DNA of 64,000 nucleotides from Cyanobacterium stanieri LEGE 03274 (GCF_015207825.1 NZ_JADEWC010000012.1:1-64000); one strand, 5' to 3'; positions 17,854 through 26,907 are shown, counted from the first letter of the stretch. Made by a program: numbers and translations. Notes: generated by a model from the sequence alone, not told the origin.

Positions 17854-18903
17854 TTAAGCAGGAGTATCTTTCCAATCATCCTCACTCCAATCAATTTCCT
17901 CAGGATTACAAGATATTTCACCGCCATCCTGACTTTCTATCCACTCATTCCAATCATCAATATTATCATCCTCAGGACTTGGGGTAACTACCTCCGCTGC
18001 CGAATTACTTTGACTATCTTCCAATAAATCTCCCCAATCAGCCTCATCCCCCTGACTATCATCGACAGAATCCATTTCCCCTAAATCCTCAAACAGTGCT
18101 TCAGAATCTTCCTCATCCGTTGAGACATAATCATTGCCAATAACTTCCCCATTAACGATGTCATTATTTTCTGAATCTTGAATTACAACATCATCAATCC
18201 AATTTTCTTCCGTGGAATCCTCCTCAAAGCCATCATCAAAATCATCATAACTAGCCTCTGACACGTCATCGGGGGATATAATTTGGGTAAATTCGTCTTC
18301 CTCTATGTCATCATCTTCAGAGGTATCAAAAGCCGATTCCATAATTAATGATTTATCTTCCTCCTCATCGTTAATAAAACTATCAAATTCAGATTCTGCA
18401 ATGGATAAATTTTCATTTTCATTATCTGTAGAAAAATCGTCAAATTCATCATCAGAAATAACTTGATTATTTTCTTCATCATCTATGGAAAAATCATCTA
18501 AATTATCGCTAATATCTGTACTAGATTGTTGAGGGGAATTATCTTTACAATGAGAATTATTCTGACCTATTAATAATGGCTCAAGATTAATATTACCCTC
18601 TGCGATGATTTCAAAAGCCTTGAGGAGAGTTTCTCTATTTTTTTCCCATGTTTGATAAATTTGACTACTTTTTTCTTGGTGAAAATTAACTATATATTCG
18701 TTATTTTTAGTCAAAAGTTCTGAATCAATGTGAGTTTTTGAGCCATTAACTAAGTCAATACTTTTAGTAATAGAATAGCTATTTTCGTTAGTTTTTAAAG
18801 ATGTTTTTAAAGTTATTTTTAAGCTATTACTAAGAGCTATTAATAGAGCTTTTTTATATTCTTTTTGATTTAGAGCTTCATTAATTTGTTGAGAGCTATC
18901 CAT
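17854..18903 (-). CDS. Hypothetical acidic protein, related at its N-terminus to the upstream gene product
   Basis: A 349-residue soluble protein. Residues 1-110 align with the whole of the neighbouring 109-residue protein (see 18923-19252): both have I..A....AL.IAxSxxLKI..xTS near the N-terminus and an FHQE...(N)xxxLxxxF element near the end. The rest (about 118-349) is a very acidic, probably disordered tail. It contains repeated Trp-in-acid motifs: ADWGDLLE, DDWNEWIES, IDWSEDDW. No enzyme motif, signal peptide or membrane segment is present. The family is unknown to me. It is the second gene of a tight pair, 19 bases after the first, and likely cotranscribed. Confidence 0.65.
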   Translation of the reverse strand: MDSSQQINEALNQKEYKKALLIALSNSLKITLKTSLKTNENSYSITKSIDLVNGSKTHIDSELLTKNNEYIVNFHQEKSSQIYQTWEKNRETLLKAFEIIAEGNINLEPLLIGQNNSHCKDNSPQQSSTDISDNLDDFSIDDEENNQVISDDEFDDFSTDNENENLSIAESEFDSFINDEEEDKSLIMESAFDTSEDDDIEEDEFTQIISPDDVSEASYDDFDDGFEEDSTEENWIDDVVIQDSENNDIVNGEVIGNDYVSTDEEDSEALFEDLGEMDSVDDSQGDEADWGDLLEDSQSNSAAEVVTPSPEDDNIDDWNEWIESQDGGEISCNPEEIDWSEDDWKDTPA

Positions 18904-18922
18904 ATTTTACAACTATTAAATC

Positions 18923-19252
18923 CTATGAGTTTTCTTGGAGTAAGGCGAACATATTTTGTAAACTTTGAATATTTTGTAATATTCTTTGATGGGCGTTATC
19001 TACCTCTTGAAAATGTATTTTTTGAACTTTTTCACCATTACCTTGATCTTCAAAAGAGTTCCCTAATTCGTTTTCAATTTCGTTTTCAAGAAGATTAATA
19101 ATACTGCGAAAATGTATATCTTGAGTAGTTGTTTGTTGAGGGGATGAACTGGTAACAATTTCGATTTTGAGAGCTTCAGACATGGCGATCGCCATTGCTT
19201 GATCAATGTTACCGTCTCTAATTTGTGCTTTAATTTCTTGTATTTTACTCAT
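18923..19252 (-). CDS. Hypothetical protein, 109 aa, helical
   Basis: A short cytoplasmic protein (MSKIQEIKAQIRDGNIDQAM...) with two helical regions and a central polar linker. It is the single-domain form of the N-terminal domain of the downstream acidic protein (17854-18903), which indicates an in-place duplication and divergence. Its ATG at 19252 lies 62 bases from the 3' end of the maf gene on the same strand. The function is unknown. The N-terminal helix pair (A..IA.S.ALKIE) resembles a protein-binding hairpin more than a catalytic domain; that is only an impression. Confidence 0.6.
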   Translation of the reverse strand: MSKIQEIKAQIRDGNIDQAMAIAMSEALKIEIVTSSSPQQTTTQDIHFRSIINLLENEIENELGNSFEDQGNGEKVQKIHFQEVDNAHQRILQNIQSLQNMFALLQENS

Positions 19253-19314
19253 ATCAAAAAGAGACTCTCTTTTAAAATTTCTTCAAATAGCTTAACCCAT
19301 AACTTAACCAAATT

Positions 19315-19899
19315 TTACCAAAAATCTGTCACCCGATAATTTAATTCAGATAACATCTGCCGTAACAAAGGTAAACTCAAACCAATCACATTACTATGAC
19401 AACCAATAATTTTATCAATTAAAAAACCTCCCCTACCCTCAAGGGCAAAACTTCCAGCGCACTTTAAAGGTTCACCCGTAGCCACATAGGCGACAATGGT
19501 ATCATCATCCACATCAGCAAAATAAACCTCCGTAATGCCACATTTAACCACTTTCTGATTATGATTTAGATCTAGTAAAGCGTGACCAGTGTAAAGTTTA
19601 CCCACATTACCACGCATTTTACGCCAACGGTTAATGGCTTCTTTTTCATTTTCTGGTTTACCATAAATTTCACCATTGACGGCTAACACAGAATCACAAC
19701 CTAAAATTAATCCATCACGGTGATTTTGAGCGACTGTAGAAGCCTTATTTTCTGCGAGGCTATTTACTAAATTATGGGGATTGAGTAAATCCACTAAAGA
19801 TTCATCATAATTACTAACTTCTACCTGAGGATTAATACCAATCATCTTCAATAGTTTTAGACGGGCAGGGGAAGCGGAGGCGAGAATAAATTTAGTCAT
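19315..19899 (-). CDS. maf: Maf-family nucleoside triphosphate pyrophosphatase
   Basis: A 194-residue house-cleaning enzyme that hydrolyses dTTP/UTP or modified nucleotides. The N-terminal [14 protein letters not shown] is the substrate-binding SxSxxR...L motif. [17 protein letters not shown] carries the catalytic Asp, and [17 protein letters not shown] and [28 protein letters not shown] are family blocks. It is the first gene of a minus-strand run with the two acidic-protein genes. The upstream gap (19900-20171) carries a palindromic repeat copy at 20014-20033. Confidence 0.92.
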   Translation of the reverse strand: MTKFILASASPARLKLLKMIGINPQVEVSNYDESLVDLLNPHNLVNSLAENKASTVAQNHRDGLILGCDSVLAVNGEIYGKPENEKEAINRWRKMRGNVGKLYTGHALLDLNHNQKVVKCGITEVYFADVDDDTIVAYVATGEPLKCAGSFALEGRGGFLIDKIIGCHSNVIGLSLPLLRQMLSELNYRVTDFW

Positions 19900-20013
19900 A
19901 AATTACCTTGAAACAATACATATATTAGGATTTGAGCTAAAGTTGTGACCATAGGGATAATTAAGGCAAAAAATGAAAGAAAATAGTTGTTATGCTCTTA
20001 ATTAATTTGCCCA

Positions 20014-20033
20014 CCGTGTAATGAATTACACGG
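20014..20033. repeat. Perfect 20-bp palindrome, solo copy of the dispersed element
   Basis: CCGTGTAATG/AATTACACGG, preceded by GCCCA. It is the same palindrome as at 14156, 43761, 47074 and 50778, but without the accompanying TTCAAT palindrome. Confidence 0.75.
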
Positions 20034-20171
20034 CTATTAAATAACATTTATTCCTTTTCAAGTAAGATGATTGATAATTAATTCGTTGGTGTTAAAACGA
20101 ACTTAATATGATCTTGATTAGACATCATCTTAGATTATTATTAATTATCCACTATCAAAGGTTTACTATGC

Positions 20172-20729
20172 CTAATAAGAAGCAAGGGAAAAAGAATTAG
20201 CCACAACCCTAAATAAATCAGAGACATTATCCCAACGAGATTCCTTAGTAGAAATATTAAAAGTGAATAACTTACCGTTATTTGTTACCACACTAGCCAG
20301 ATTATGACGATATTGATCTTCATCTAACTTGACTCGGTATTCTAAGATGTAATAATCTTTACCATCTACCTCTCTTTTTTCAGCGGAAATTAATTCAGCA
20401 TTTCTGCCAGACTCAGGATCTTGATTTACCATTTTCATAAAACGATAACCCACATCGGTGGGAGTGCCTAAATCTGATAACTCCTTGCTATCTCCTACCT
20501 TACTGATAATGACGCTGAGGTTTTCGGTGCGCTCGATAAAATCTCGATAAACCACGTCAACACCTTCAGTAGCGTTTTGAACTTCCACGGGCATCCAACC
20601 ATTAGGATAGAGAAATTGATAACCATCAATGGCATCAGTATAACGTTGTAACCCAGACAAAGAAGCCGAACAAGAAACCAAGGAAAAGGTTAGAAAAATC
20701 AATAAACAAGAAACTAAGCGCTTTATCAT
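20172..20729 (-). CDS. PsbP-like lipoprotein (CyanoP type)
   Basis: A 185-residue protein starting MIKRLVSCLLIFLTFSLVSC, a lipoprotein signal with lipobox cysteine near residue 20. The frame continues open to 20903, but the extra upstream residues are not signal-like and the ATG at 20729 gives a proper export signal. The body has the PsbP fold pattern: DAIDGYQFLYPNGWMPVE, VVYRDFIERTENLSVIIS, GYRFMKMVNQDPESGRNAELI, KDYYILEYRV, LFTFNISTKESRW. CyanoP is a lumenal, lipid-anchored protein that assists photosystem II assembly. It diverges from the PilT gene with a 183-bp spacer. Confidence 0.88.
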   Translation of the reverse strand: MIKRLVSCLLIFLTFSLVSCSASLSGLQRYTDAIDGYQFLYPNGWMPVEVQNATEGVDVVYRDFIERTENLSVIISKVGDSKELSDLGTPTDVGYRFMKMVNQDPESGRNAELISAEKREVDGKDYYILEYRVKLDEDQYRHNLASVVTNNGKLFTFNISTKESRWDNVSDLFRVVANSFSLASY

Positions 20730-20865
20730 AACTTTTATCTTAAAAATATTTTGTTTTATTTTCCCATGAAAACCCATGATTATGTATTGTAAAATCATAA
20801 AACCATGGATAGTTTGTGGCTTAATCCATAAAAATAGAGTTTTATTAAGGGTAATTGCTTCAATC

Positions 20866-20893
20866 TTGATAGGCTCAGTACAATTGAGATAAT
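20866..20893 (+). promoter_or_regulatory. Possible sigma70 promoter of the PilT gene
   Basis: TTGATA (20866-20871), a 16-base spacer, then GATAAT (20888-20893). The ATG is at 20913, so the leader would be only about a dozen bases carrying AAGGGTGAAAG. Moderate match. Confidence 0.4.
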
Positions 20894-20912
20894 TATCAAC
20901 CAAGGGTGAAAG

Positions 20913-22487
20913 ATGACTAATTCAGCTGATAGACCAAAAAAACCATTACCCTTACCCCCTCTAGTACCTCCGGGGGCTAATGGGGGCAACAAAAAGATTG
21001 AAGATGAGGATGATCAAACCAGAGTTAGCTTGGGAAAAATGCCTCCCCTTTCATCCCGTCCCCCTGCTAGTAGTAATGTGCAGAAGGATATGATCAATAT
21101 TGGTAACAAAAAACCTCCTTCCCTAGACGATGATTTAGATGATATGGATGATGATGGTGTTACCCAAATTAATCCCACCACAAAAGTTCCTTCTTTGGAT
21201 GCCGGTAGATTAGGTAATAAACCTCCGAGTAGTCCCCCTCCTCTCAATAAAGGGGGTTTACCGGGTAGAACTTCCCCTAGTGGTGGGGCTACCACCCGTA
21301 GAATGCCTCCAGAACCCACGGGGGTGAAAAGGGGATCTCCCATTGCCCGATCGCCCTTACATCCCCCTGCTACCCCTCAAAAAGAATATGTGCCACTGAC
21401 TCCCCCCGCCCAACGTTCCCCCGGGCAACCGAGTTTAGAAGAATTAATTAAAATTGCTTATGATGAAGGTTATTCCGATGTCCATCTTGGGGTTGGAGAA
21501 TTGGTGCGTATGCGCGATCGGGGAGAAATTTTAACCCTAGATCAATACCCTGAAATTGACAGTAACACCTTCATGAGTTGGTTACAAGAAATTTTGCGCC
21601 CCGAAGACATCCAAAAATTTAAGAAAGAATTAGAATTTGACGGAGCAACCCAATATGAATTTGCACGGGTAAGGATCAATGTATTTGATACCCTCCGTGG
21701 CCATGCCCTCGTATTACGACTGATTCCCCTCAAAATTTTGACCATGGAACAGTTGAAATTACCCCCTATCTTTAAAGACGTTTGCGAAGCCCATAAGGGA
21801 TTAATCTTAATCACAGGGCCCACGGGTTCAGGTAAATCCACCACCCTAGCGGCCATGATCGATTATATTAACGCCGAACAAAATAAGCATATCATCACCA
21901 TTGAAGATCCCGTGGAATTCGTCCATAAAAGCCAAAAATCCCTCATTAAACAAAGGGAAGTGGGGGTTCATACCCTCAAGTTTGATAATGCCCTCAAGGC
22001 TTCTTTAAGGGAAGATCCTGACATTATCTTGGTGGGGGAAATGCGGGATAAGGAAACCGTAAACACTGCGCTCAAGGCCGCTCAAACAGGTCACTTGGTC
22101 ATGGGTACATTACACACCAACAGCGCCGTTAAAACCCTTGAACGTATTTTCACTTTATACACCGCTGAAGAACAAACTGCTATCCGTAGTGCCTTAGCTG
22201 AATCTTTGGTAAGTATTATCGCCCAAGGTTTATGTCGTACCACTGATGGTAGAAGGGCGGCTTATCATGATATTCTCATTAACACGGAAACTGTTAAGGA
22301 TTATATTTTAAGTAATAAATACGATGAAATTACTACCTTGATGGATGAAGGGGAATTTGACGGTATGATTACCATGAATAAGTCTTTATTCAATCTCTAT
22401 CAAGAAGGTCGTATCACCGAAGAAACGGCGCTCGAAAAATCCCCTGTACGTAATGAAATGGCGATGATGTTAAGGGGTAGAGTTTAA
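20913..22487 (+). CDS. pilT: PilT-type retraction ATPase with long proline-rich N-terminus
   Basis: A 524-residue hexameric ATPase of type IV pilus retraction, used in twitching and phototaxis. The core begins about residue 173 (SLEELIKIAYDEGYSDVHL). Visible are Walker A GPTGSGKST at 302-310, the Asp box TIEDPVEFVH at 329-338, Walker B IILVGEMRD at 371-379 and the His box TGHLVMGTLHT at 392-402. Residues 1-172 are extra compared with standard PilT (about 345-370 aa): proline- and acid-rich, probably disordered, with two DD..T..V-like segments (DDQTRV, DDGVTQI). Whether it is the main PilT or a PilT2/PilU-like paralogue cannot be told without the genome's other copies. Confidence 0.88.
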   Translation: MTNSADRPKKPLPLPPLVPPGANGGNKKIEDEDDQTRVSLGKMPPLSSRPPASSNVQKDMINIGNKKPPSLDDDLDDMDDDGVTQINPTTKVPSLDAGRLGNKPPSSPPPLNKGGLPGRTSPSGGATTRRMPPEPTGVKRGSPIARSPLHPPATPQKEYVPLTPPAQRSPGQPSLEELIKIAYDEGYSDVHLGVGELVRMRDRGEILTLDQYPEIDSNTFMSWLQEILRPEDIQKFKKELEFDGATQYEFARVRINVFDTLRGHALVLRLIPLKILTMEQLKLPPIFKDVCEAHKGLILITGPTGSGKSTTLAAMIDYINAEQNKHIITIEDPVEFVHKSQKSLIKQREVGVHTLKFDNALKASLREDPDIILVGEMRDKETVNTALKAAQTGHLVMGTLHTNSAVKTLERIFTLYTAEEQTAIRSALAESLVSIIAQGLCRTTDGRRAAYHDILINTETVKDYILSNKYDEITTLMDEGEFDGMITMNKSLFNLYQEGRITEETALEKSPVRNEMAMMLRGRV

Positions 22488-22563
22488 TTTTACTCACCTT
22501 GATTGGTTGTAAGGCAAGGGTTTTAAACCCCTTGTCATAGGTTTTATATAAAAAAAATATGAT

Positions 22564-23796
22564 ATGAAAATATTACATTTGAGTGATATTCACCTGGGAA
22601 GTAGTTTTAATCATGGAAAAATAAACAATGAAACGGGTTTAAATACTCGCTACCATGATTTTATCCATAGTTTATCCATTTGCATGGATAGGGCGATTAG
22701 TGAATCGGTAGATTTAGTCTTGTTTGGGGGAGATGCCTTCCCTGATAGTACCCCCGCCCCTTATCTTCAGTCTGCCTTTGCTTCTGAGTTTCGCCGTTTG
22801 GGGGATGCTGGTATTCCGACGGTTTTATTGGTGGGAAATCATGATCAACATGGTCATAATAATAAGGGGGTTGCGAATGCTAGTTTATCTATCTATCACA
22901 GTTTGGGTGTCCCTGATATTATTGTGGGGGAAAAGCTAGAAACCCATCATATCAAGACGAAATCGGGCATGGTTCAAGTTATCACTCTCCCTTGGTTAAC
23001 CCGTTCGGTGTTGTTGACGAAAAAGGACACCGTTGGCTTATCTATGGAGCAGATTAATCGGTTGTTAATCCAGAGGGTGGAAACGGCTTTGGAGGGCGAA
23101 GTTAGGGCTTTAGATAATTCCCTACCGACTATTTTATTGGGGCATTTGATGGCGGAGAGATCTCAAATTGGGGCGGAGCGTCATTTGTCTGTGGGTAAGG
23201 GTTTTCAGATTCCTTTGTCGATGTTGATTCGTCCTGAGTTTGATTTTGTGGCTTTGGGCCATGTCCATCGTCATCAAAATTTGAATTTACGTAATAATCC
23301 TCCTGTAGTTTATCCTGGTAGCATTGAGCGGGTGGATTTTTCGGAGGAGAAGGAGGAGAAGGGTTATGTTTTAATTGATATTGATGGGGAAAGGGGGGTT
23401 AGTTGGGAATTTTGTGGGCTTCCTGCTCGTCGTTTTTGTACCATTGAGGTTGATTGTAGTCAGGGTGATGATCCTTTGACCAAAATTTTAGGGGCGATCG
23501 CCTCTAATCCCATCGAAGATGCTGTGGTACGGTTAATTTATAAGGTGCGATCGGAACAAGTAGAGGAGATTAAGAATAAGCTCTTGGTGGAGGCCCTAAG
23601 CTCTGCCCATACCTATACTATCCGAGCAGAATTGGTGAGTGTGGAAAGTCGTAGCCGTTTACCAGAATTGGGGGTAGGTAATAATTTAGATCCCTACGGG
23701 GCTTTATCTACTTATCTGGAGAATCGGGAAGATATTCAAGATATTGCTGATGATATGTTGGCAGCAGCACAAAATCTATTGGCTCAAATCCCATAG
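22564..23796 (+). CDS. sbcD: SbcD-like DNA repair exonuclease (calcineurin-type phosphoesterase)
   Basis: A 410-residue Mre11/SbcD-type nuclease subunit. The metal-binding phosphoesterase motifs are in order: LSDIHLGSS near residue 6, FGGDAFPD near 53, VGNHDQHG near 93, GHLMAERS near 192 and ALGHVHRHQN near 229. The C-terminal part (ILGAIASNPIEDAVVRLIYKVRSEQVEEIKNKLL) resembles the capping domain. The SbcC ATPase gene is not adjacent in this window. ATG at 22564. A weak hairpin (CAAGGG/CCCTTG, 22515-22534) lies between pilT and this gene. Confidence 0.85.
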   Translation: MKILHLSDIHLGSSFNHGKINNETGLNTRYHDFIHSLSICMDRAISESVDLVLFGGDAFPDSTPAPYLQSAFASEFRRLGDAGIPTVLLVGNHDQHGHNNKGVANASLSIYHSLGVPDIIVGEKLETHHIKTKSGMVQVITLPWLTRSVLLTKKDTVGLSMEQINRLLIQRVETALEGEVRALDNSLPTILLGHLMAERSQIGAERHLSVGKGFQIPLSMLIRPEFDFVALGHVHRHQNLNLRNNPPVVYPGSIERVDFSEEKEEKGYVLIDIDGERGVSWEFCGLPARRFCTIEVDCSQGDDPLTKILGAIASNPIEDAVVRLIYKVRSEQVEEIKNKLLVEALSSAHTYTIRAELVSVESRSRLPELGVGNNLDPYGALSTYLENREDIQDIADDMLAAAQNLLAQIP

Positions 23797-23918
23797 TTAG
23801 GGTCATCAAATGATTGGATGATGTTCAAAAATAAGGTTAATGGATAACTTTTAATCAATTCAACTAATACCATAAGCATTAAAATTGTTAAGGAGTAATC
23901 TATATAGAAATTTTTAGT

Positions 23919-24128
23919 ATGAATAACCTAGTTTTTTTTGCCGTCGCTGGAGATTTTCCCATCTATTTTGTGGCGGTTTATGTGGTGGGTTTAGTGGCCG
24001 CCGTTTCCATTGGTTTAATTGCTTGGTACAATTCTAAGCGTCCTGTGGGTTGGGAGGATGCCCAAAAACCTGATTTTATTCCCGATCTCAACAGCAATTC
24101 TCGATCCTCGGAAGAAGATCAAGATTAA
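23919..24128 (+). CDS. psb35: Small single-helix membrane protein, Psb35-like
   Basis: A 69-residue protein with one transmembrane helix (about residues 14-37, YFVAVYVVGLVAAVSIGLIA) followed by WYNSKRPVGWEDAQKPDFIPD and an acidic tail. From memory this matches the small cyanobacterial photosystem II assembly protein Psb35 (Ssl2148 type), associated with CP47 modules. I recognise the SKRPxGWE...PDFxP block but could not confirm it by search. A good AAGGAG lies 24 bases before the ATG, further than normal. It sits between sbcD and a 60-residue hypothetical gene. Confidence 0.6.
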   Translation: MNNLVFFAVAGDFPIYFVAVYVVGLVAAVSIGLIAWYNSKRPVGWEDAQKPDFIPDLNSNSRSSEEDQD

Positions 24129-24304
24129 CTCTTATTTTGGGTGATTAGGACATAGGAATATTGATAATTACGATTTAACTTTCAGGTTAAAATATTTTTC
24201 AATTGTTAACTATTCCCCATTCCCTATCTAAACCAAGACGCTTTTTGAGCAAACCCTACTTAGGTTAGTGATATATTGACAAAGGAATATATACGCACAA
24301 TATT

Positions 24305-24487
24305 ATGGATTCAACAACGATTAAAGAAAAAGTAAAGGCGATCGCCTCTAAGCGTGAAATGTTAGTTAAACTGTCGGAAAAACCAGATCTTGGTAATCTA
24401 AAACTAGATGTAACCCAAGCCCTCGATGAACTAGACGAACTCATCGAAGAATTACATCTGACTTTTCCCGAAACCGCTAAAAATTAG
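24305..24487 (+). CDS. Small conserved-looking hypothetical protein, 60 aa
   Basis: A short soluble protein (MDSTTIKEKVKAIASKREML...) predicted to be two helices with an acidic second helix (LDVTQALDELDELIEELHL). A HIP1 octamer lies inside the frame (codons for AIAS), as it does in neighbouring real genes, and codon use is normal. No motif is recognised. It is followed after 63 bases by an alpha/beta hydrolase gene on the same strand, so cotranscription is possible. Confidence 0.55.
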   Translation: MDSTTIKEKVKAIASKREMLVKLSEKPDLGNLKLDVTQALDELDELIEELHLTFPETAKN

Positions 24488-24550
24488 CAACAAAAAATAA
24501 CTAAACACATTTTATGGGAAAATAGGAAGGGAACATTAAAAAACCAGTCA

Positions 24551-25417
24551 ATGAGTAAAATCGAAATTGGTGGCATAGAACATTTTTATCAACTAACTTC
24601 CCCACCGAACCCAGATTCATCCCTTCCTACCCTCGTGTTTATCCATGGATGGCTTCTCAGTAATAAATATTGGCAACCGCTCATGGATAAATTAGGGGGA
24701 AAATACTCTTGCTTGGCCTATGATTTAAAAGGTTTTGGTCATTCCCAATCAAACCTAGATTATTATGATGGTTCTGCTTTTAGTCTCAAAAGTTATGCCC
24801 AGGATTTAAAAGAATTATTAACGGCTCTCAATATTCAAAAAGCCTGGTTAATTGGTCATTCCCTTGGTGGTAGTGTGGCGATTTGGGGCGCTGATGTGTG
24901 TGCCTCAGTGGTAGAAGGGGTTATCTGTGTCAACGCCGGGGGTGGTATCTATCTTAAAGAAGAATTTGAACAATTTCGAGGCGCTGGGGAAAAAATGGTT
25001 AAATTTCGTGCTCCATGGTTGGGTTATGTTCCCCTCTTAGATTTGGTTTTTGCTCGAATGATGGTCAAAAAACCCCTACCTAGAAAATGGGGAAAAGAAA
25101 GATTAAATGATTTTTTACAGGCCAAAGAACAAGCTGCGATCGCCTCTTTACTCGAATCCACCACCGAAGAACAAGTCCACTACCTACCGCAAATCGTGGC
25201 TCGTCTGGCTCAACCCTTACACTTTATCGCAGGAAAACAAGACAAAATCATGGAAACTAAATATGTCAAACACTTAGCCAGTTTTCATGAACTCTTTAAA
25301 AATCATCATGATAACGTTTGTGAAATTGATAATTGTGGACATTTTGCCATGTTAGAGCAAACCGATCTAGTCTATGAGCAAATTTTAACAATTGTTCAAA
25401 AATACGAACATAATTAA
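24551..25417 (+). CDS. Alpha/beta-fold hydrolase
   Basis: A 288-residue hydrolase. The oxyanion-hole segment FIHGWLLSN (about 29-37), the nucleophile elbow GHSLGGS (about 103-109), an acid in IAGKQDKIM (about 231-239) and the catalytic His in NCGHFAMLEQ (about 266-275) give a complete Ser-Asp-His triad. A lid-like insertion lies around 130-190. The substrate is not predictable; related cyanobacterial proteins act on esters or lipids. No signal peptide, so probably cytoplasmic. Confidence 0.85.
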   Translation: MSKIEIGGIEHFYQLTSPPNPDSSLPTLVFIHGWLLSNKYWQPLMDKLGGKYSCLAYDLKGFGHSQSNLDYYDGSAFSLKSYAQDLKELLTALNIQKAWLIGHSLGGSVAIWGADVCASVVEGVICVNAGGGIYLKEEFEQFRGAGEKMVKFRAPWLGYVPLLDLVFARMMVKKPLPRKWGKERLNDFLQAKEQAAIASLLESTTEEQVHYLPQIVARLAQPLHFIAGKQDKIMETKYVKHLASFHELFKNHHDNVCEIDNCGHFAMLEQTDLVYEQILTIVQKYEHN

Positions 25418-25790
25418 AATAAAGTGCTACCATAATGGCAGTCTTAATAATAATTAGATCTTAAGCCAGACTAAATAAATTTAGAATGATACAAGTAACG
25501 TTCTCTCCACTGCTAGGGCTTAAACCACTAAGCCTCATCAATGATTTTAAGTCCCAAGCTGTATTGAAACTTTGGTTATTTTTCTCTGACATAAAACATA
25601 TATTTAACAGAAAGTTAATTTATTAATATGTGGGAATAAAAGCCATGGGCTTCACTCCTACATACAGGGAAATTAGTTATAATATAATGTTTAACTAATA
25701 CTTTGTTTCCCCACATTTCCCCTCGGAAATTAACATTTACTTTTATCGTAAAAAACAAATTTGATCTTTAGGAATATTAAGGGAAAGTCT
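25418..25790. other. 373-bp intergenic region with short hairpins
   Basis: No reading frame is convincing. Visible are a small hairpin AAGCC-ATG-GGCTT around 25641-25653 and a GCTTAAACCACTAAGC inverted repeat around 25519-25534. These could belong to the 5' leader of the downstream gene or to an unannotated small RNA; nothing decides between them. Its last bases, AAGGGAAAG, precede the ATG at 25791. Confidence 0.3.
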
Positions 25791-26099
25791 ATGCTAGACC
25801 GCAAGATTTATCAAATGTACAAAGAAGGTTGTGATGTCTCTGTGTTCTTGCGGGATCAACAACGATGGATTGAAGATGCACAAATCATCGGTATTGAAGG
25901 AGATGTCGTAACTATTCGCTATGAAATGGATGAAGACTACGAAAATAGCTCTTGGGAGGAGTTTGTTCGTTTAGAAAGTATCGGTGCTGTGAGTCGTAAA
26001 CTAGCTTGTGTACCCCGTGGCAATACGGAAATCAATGTTTCTGAAGATTGTCCCGAAGCTGAACAAATTTATCCTCGTCGTCAAGATCAAGATAAATAA
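25791..26099 (+). CDS. Cyanobacterial conserved protein of unknown function (DUF6679-like)
   Basis: A 102-residue soluble protein starting MLDRKIYQMYKEGCDVSVFL. A TTG at 25761 would extend it by ten residues, but the ATG at 25791 is preceded by AAGGGAAAG and starts at the point where the conserved-looking block begins. The middle (WIEDAQIIGIEGDVVTIRYEMDEDYENSSWEEFVRLESIGAVSRKLA) looks like a small SH3/Sm-like beta-barrel of the kind that binds nucleic acid or protein. I believe this belongs to DUF6679, but that is from memory. The stop codon abuts a heptamer repeat and a strong terminator, so the unit ends here. Confidence 0.7.
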   Translation: MLDRKIYQMYKEGCDVSVFLRDQQRWIEDAQIIGIEGDVVTIRYEMDEDYENSSWEEFVRLESIGAVSRKLACVPRGNTEINVSEDCPEAEQIYPRRQDQDK

Positions 26100-26133
26100 T
26101 TGACAATTAATGATTAACCATTGAAAATTGAGG
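26099..26133. repeat. Heptamer repeat starting at a stop codon
   Basis: Units ATTGACA, ATTAATG, ATTAACC, ATTGAAA and ATTGAGG. The first base is the last base of the preceding gene's TAA. Confidence 0.7.
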
Positions 26134-26156
26134 GGGTTGATTTTTCAGCCCCTTTT
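26133..26156 (+). terminator. Rho-independent terminator
   Basis: GGGGTTGA (26133-26140), a TTTT loop, then TCAGCCCC (26145-26152): an 8-bp stem with one G-T pair, followed by TTTT. It is 34 bases after the DUF6679-like gene. Confidence 0.8.
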
Positions 26157-26179
26157 ATCGTTATTGGAATTTAGATTTA

Positions 26180-26809
26180 ATGTCATTAGAGAATTTTTTA
26201 GTCTGTGAAGGGGATTTACCCTTTGATGTTTTTGAACAATATAATCAAAGCGATGTATTGGCTATCGACACCGAAACCATGGGTTTAATTCCTCAGCGCG
26301 ATCGCCTTTGTTTGGTGCAATTGTGCGATCGCAAAGGTTTTGTAACCGCCATCCGCATCAAAAGAAATCAAACCGAAGCCCCCCATTTGGTAAAACTTTT
26401 AGAAGCCCCCCACATTACCAAAATATTTCACTTTGCCCGTTTTGACGTTGCCCAATTTTTATACACCTTTGGAGCAAAAACAGAACCCATATTCTGTACC
26501 AAAGTAGCCAGTAAAATGGCTCGTACTTATTCAGGTAGCCACGGCTTAAAAACCATTGTTCAAGAATTAGAAGGAGTAGAGTTAGACAAAAAAGCCCAAA
26601 GTTCGGATTGGGGTAACGTTGAAAGCCTTTCCCCTGAGCAGTTGAGCTATGCGGCCAATGATGTGCGTTATCTTATTCCCATGCGCGAAAAGTTAATCGC
26701 TATGTTACAACGGGAGGAGCGCTGGGAGTTAGCAAGAAGATGTATTGAAACGATTTCTTTGTTTGTGGAGTTAGATTTAAACTATTACAAAGATATTTTT
26801 GAGCATTAA
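26180..26809 (+). CDS. Ribonuclease D-type 3'-5' exonuclease
   Basis: A 209-residue DEDDy exonuclease domain protein. Exo I is AIDTETMGL (about residues 29-37), Exo II is IFHFARFDVAQ (about 84-94) and Exo III is YAANDVRYL (about 158-166) with the catalytic Tyr and Asp. The HRDC domain of enterobacterial RNase D is missing, which is usual for the short cyanobacterial form. Expected role: 3' processing of tRNA or other stable RNA. ATG at 26180, only 24 bases after the previous gene's terminator. Confidence 0.88.
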   Translation: MSLENFLVCEGDLPFDVFEQYNQSDVLAIDTETMGLIPQRDRLCLVQLCDRKGFVTAIRIKRNQTEAPHLVKLLEAPHITKIFHFARFDVAQFLYTFGAKTEPIFCTKVASKMARTYSGSHGLKTIVQELEGVELDKKAQSSDWGNVESLSPEQLSYAANDVRYLIPMREKLIAMLQREERWELARRCIETISLFVELDLNYYKDIFEH

Positions 26810-26907
26810 AAAAAATCCCCTCATTAATAGGGGGAATTATCTACAGTCATCATGCCATAATTAAGTAATGCCAATTAATTGAACGATAAACTGTTGGCCT
26901 TGTAATA

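Noticed and set aside
25641-25670. Yfr1-like small RNA (CACTCCTACA)
   Set aside because: The Yfr1 core CTCCTCACAC is not present and the flanking stems do not match.
26816-26834. TCCCCT/AGGGGGA hairpin after RNase D as its terminator
   Set aside because: The T-run is on the wrong side for RNase D; on the other strand the nearest gene ends almost 270 bp away.
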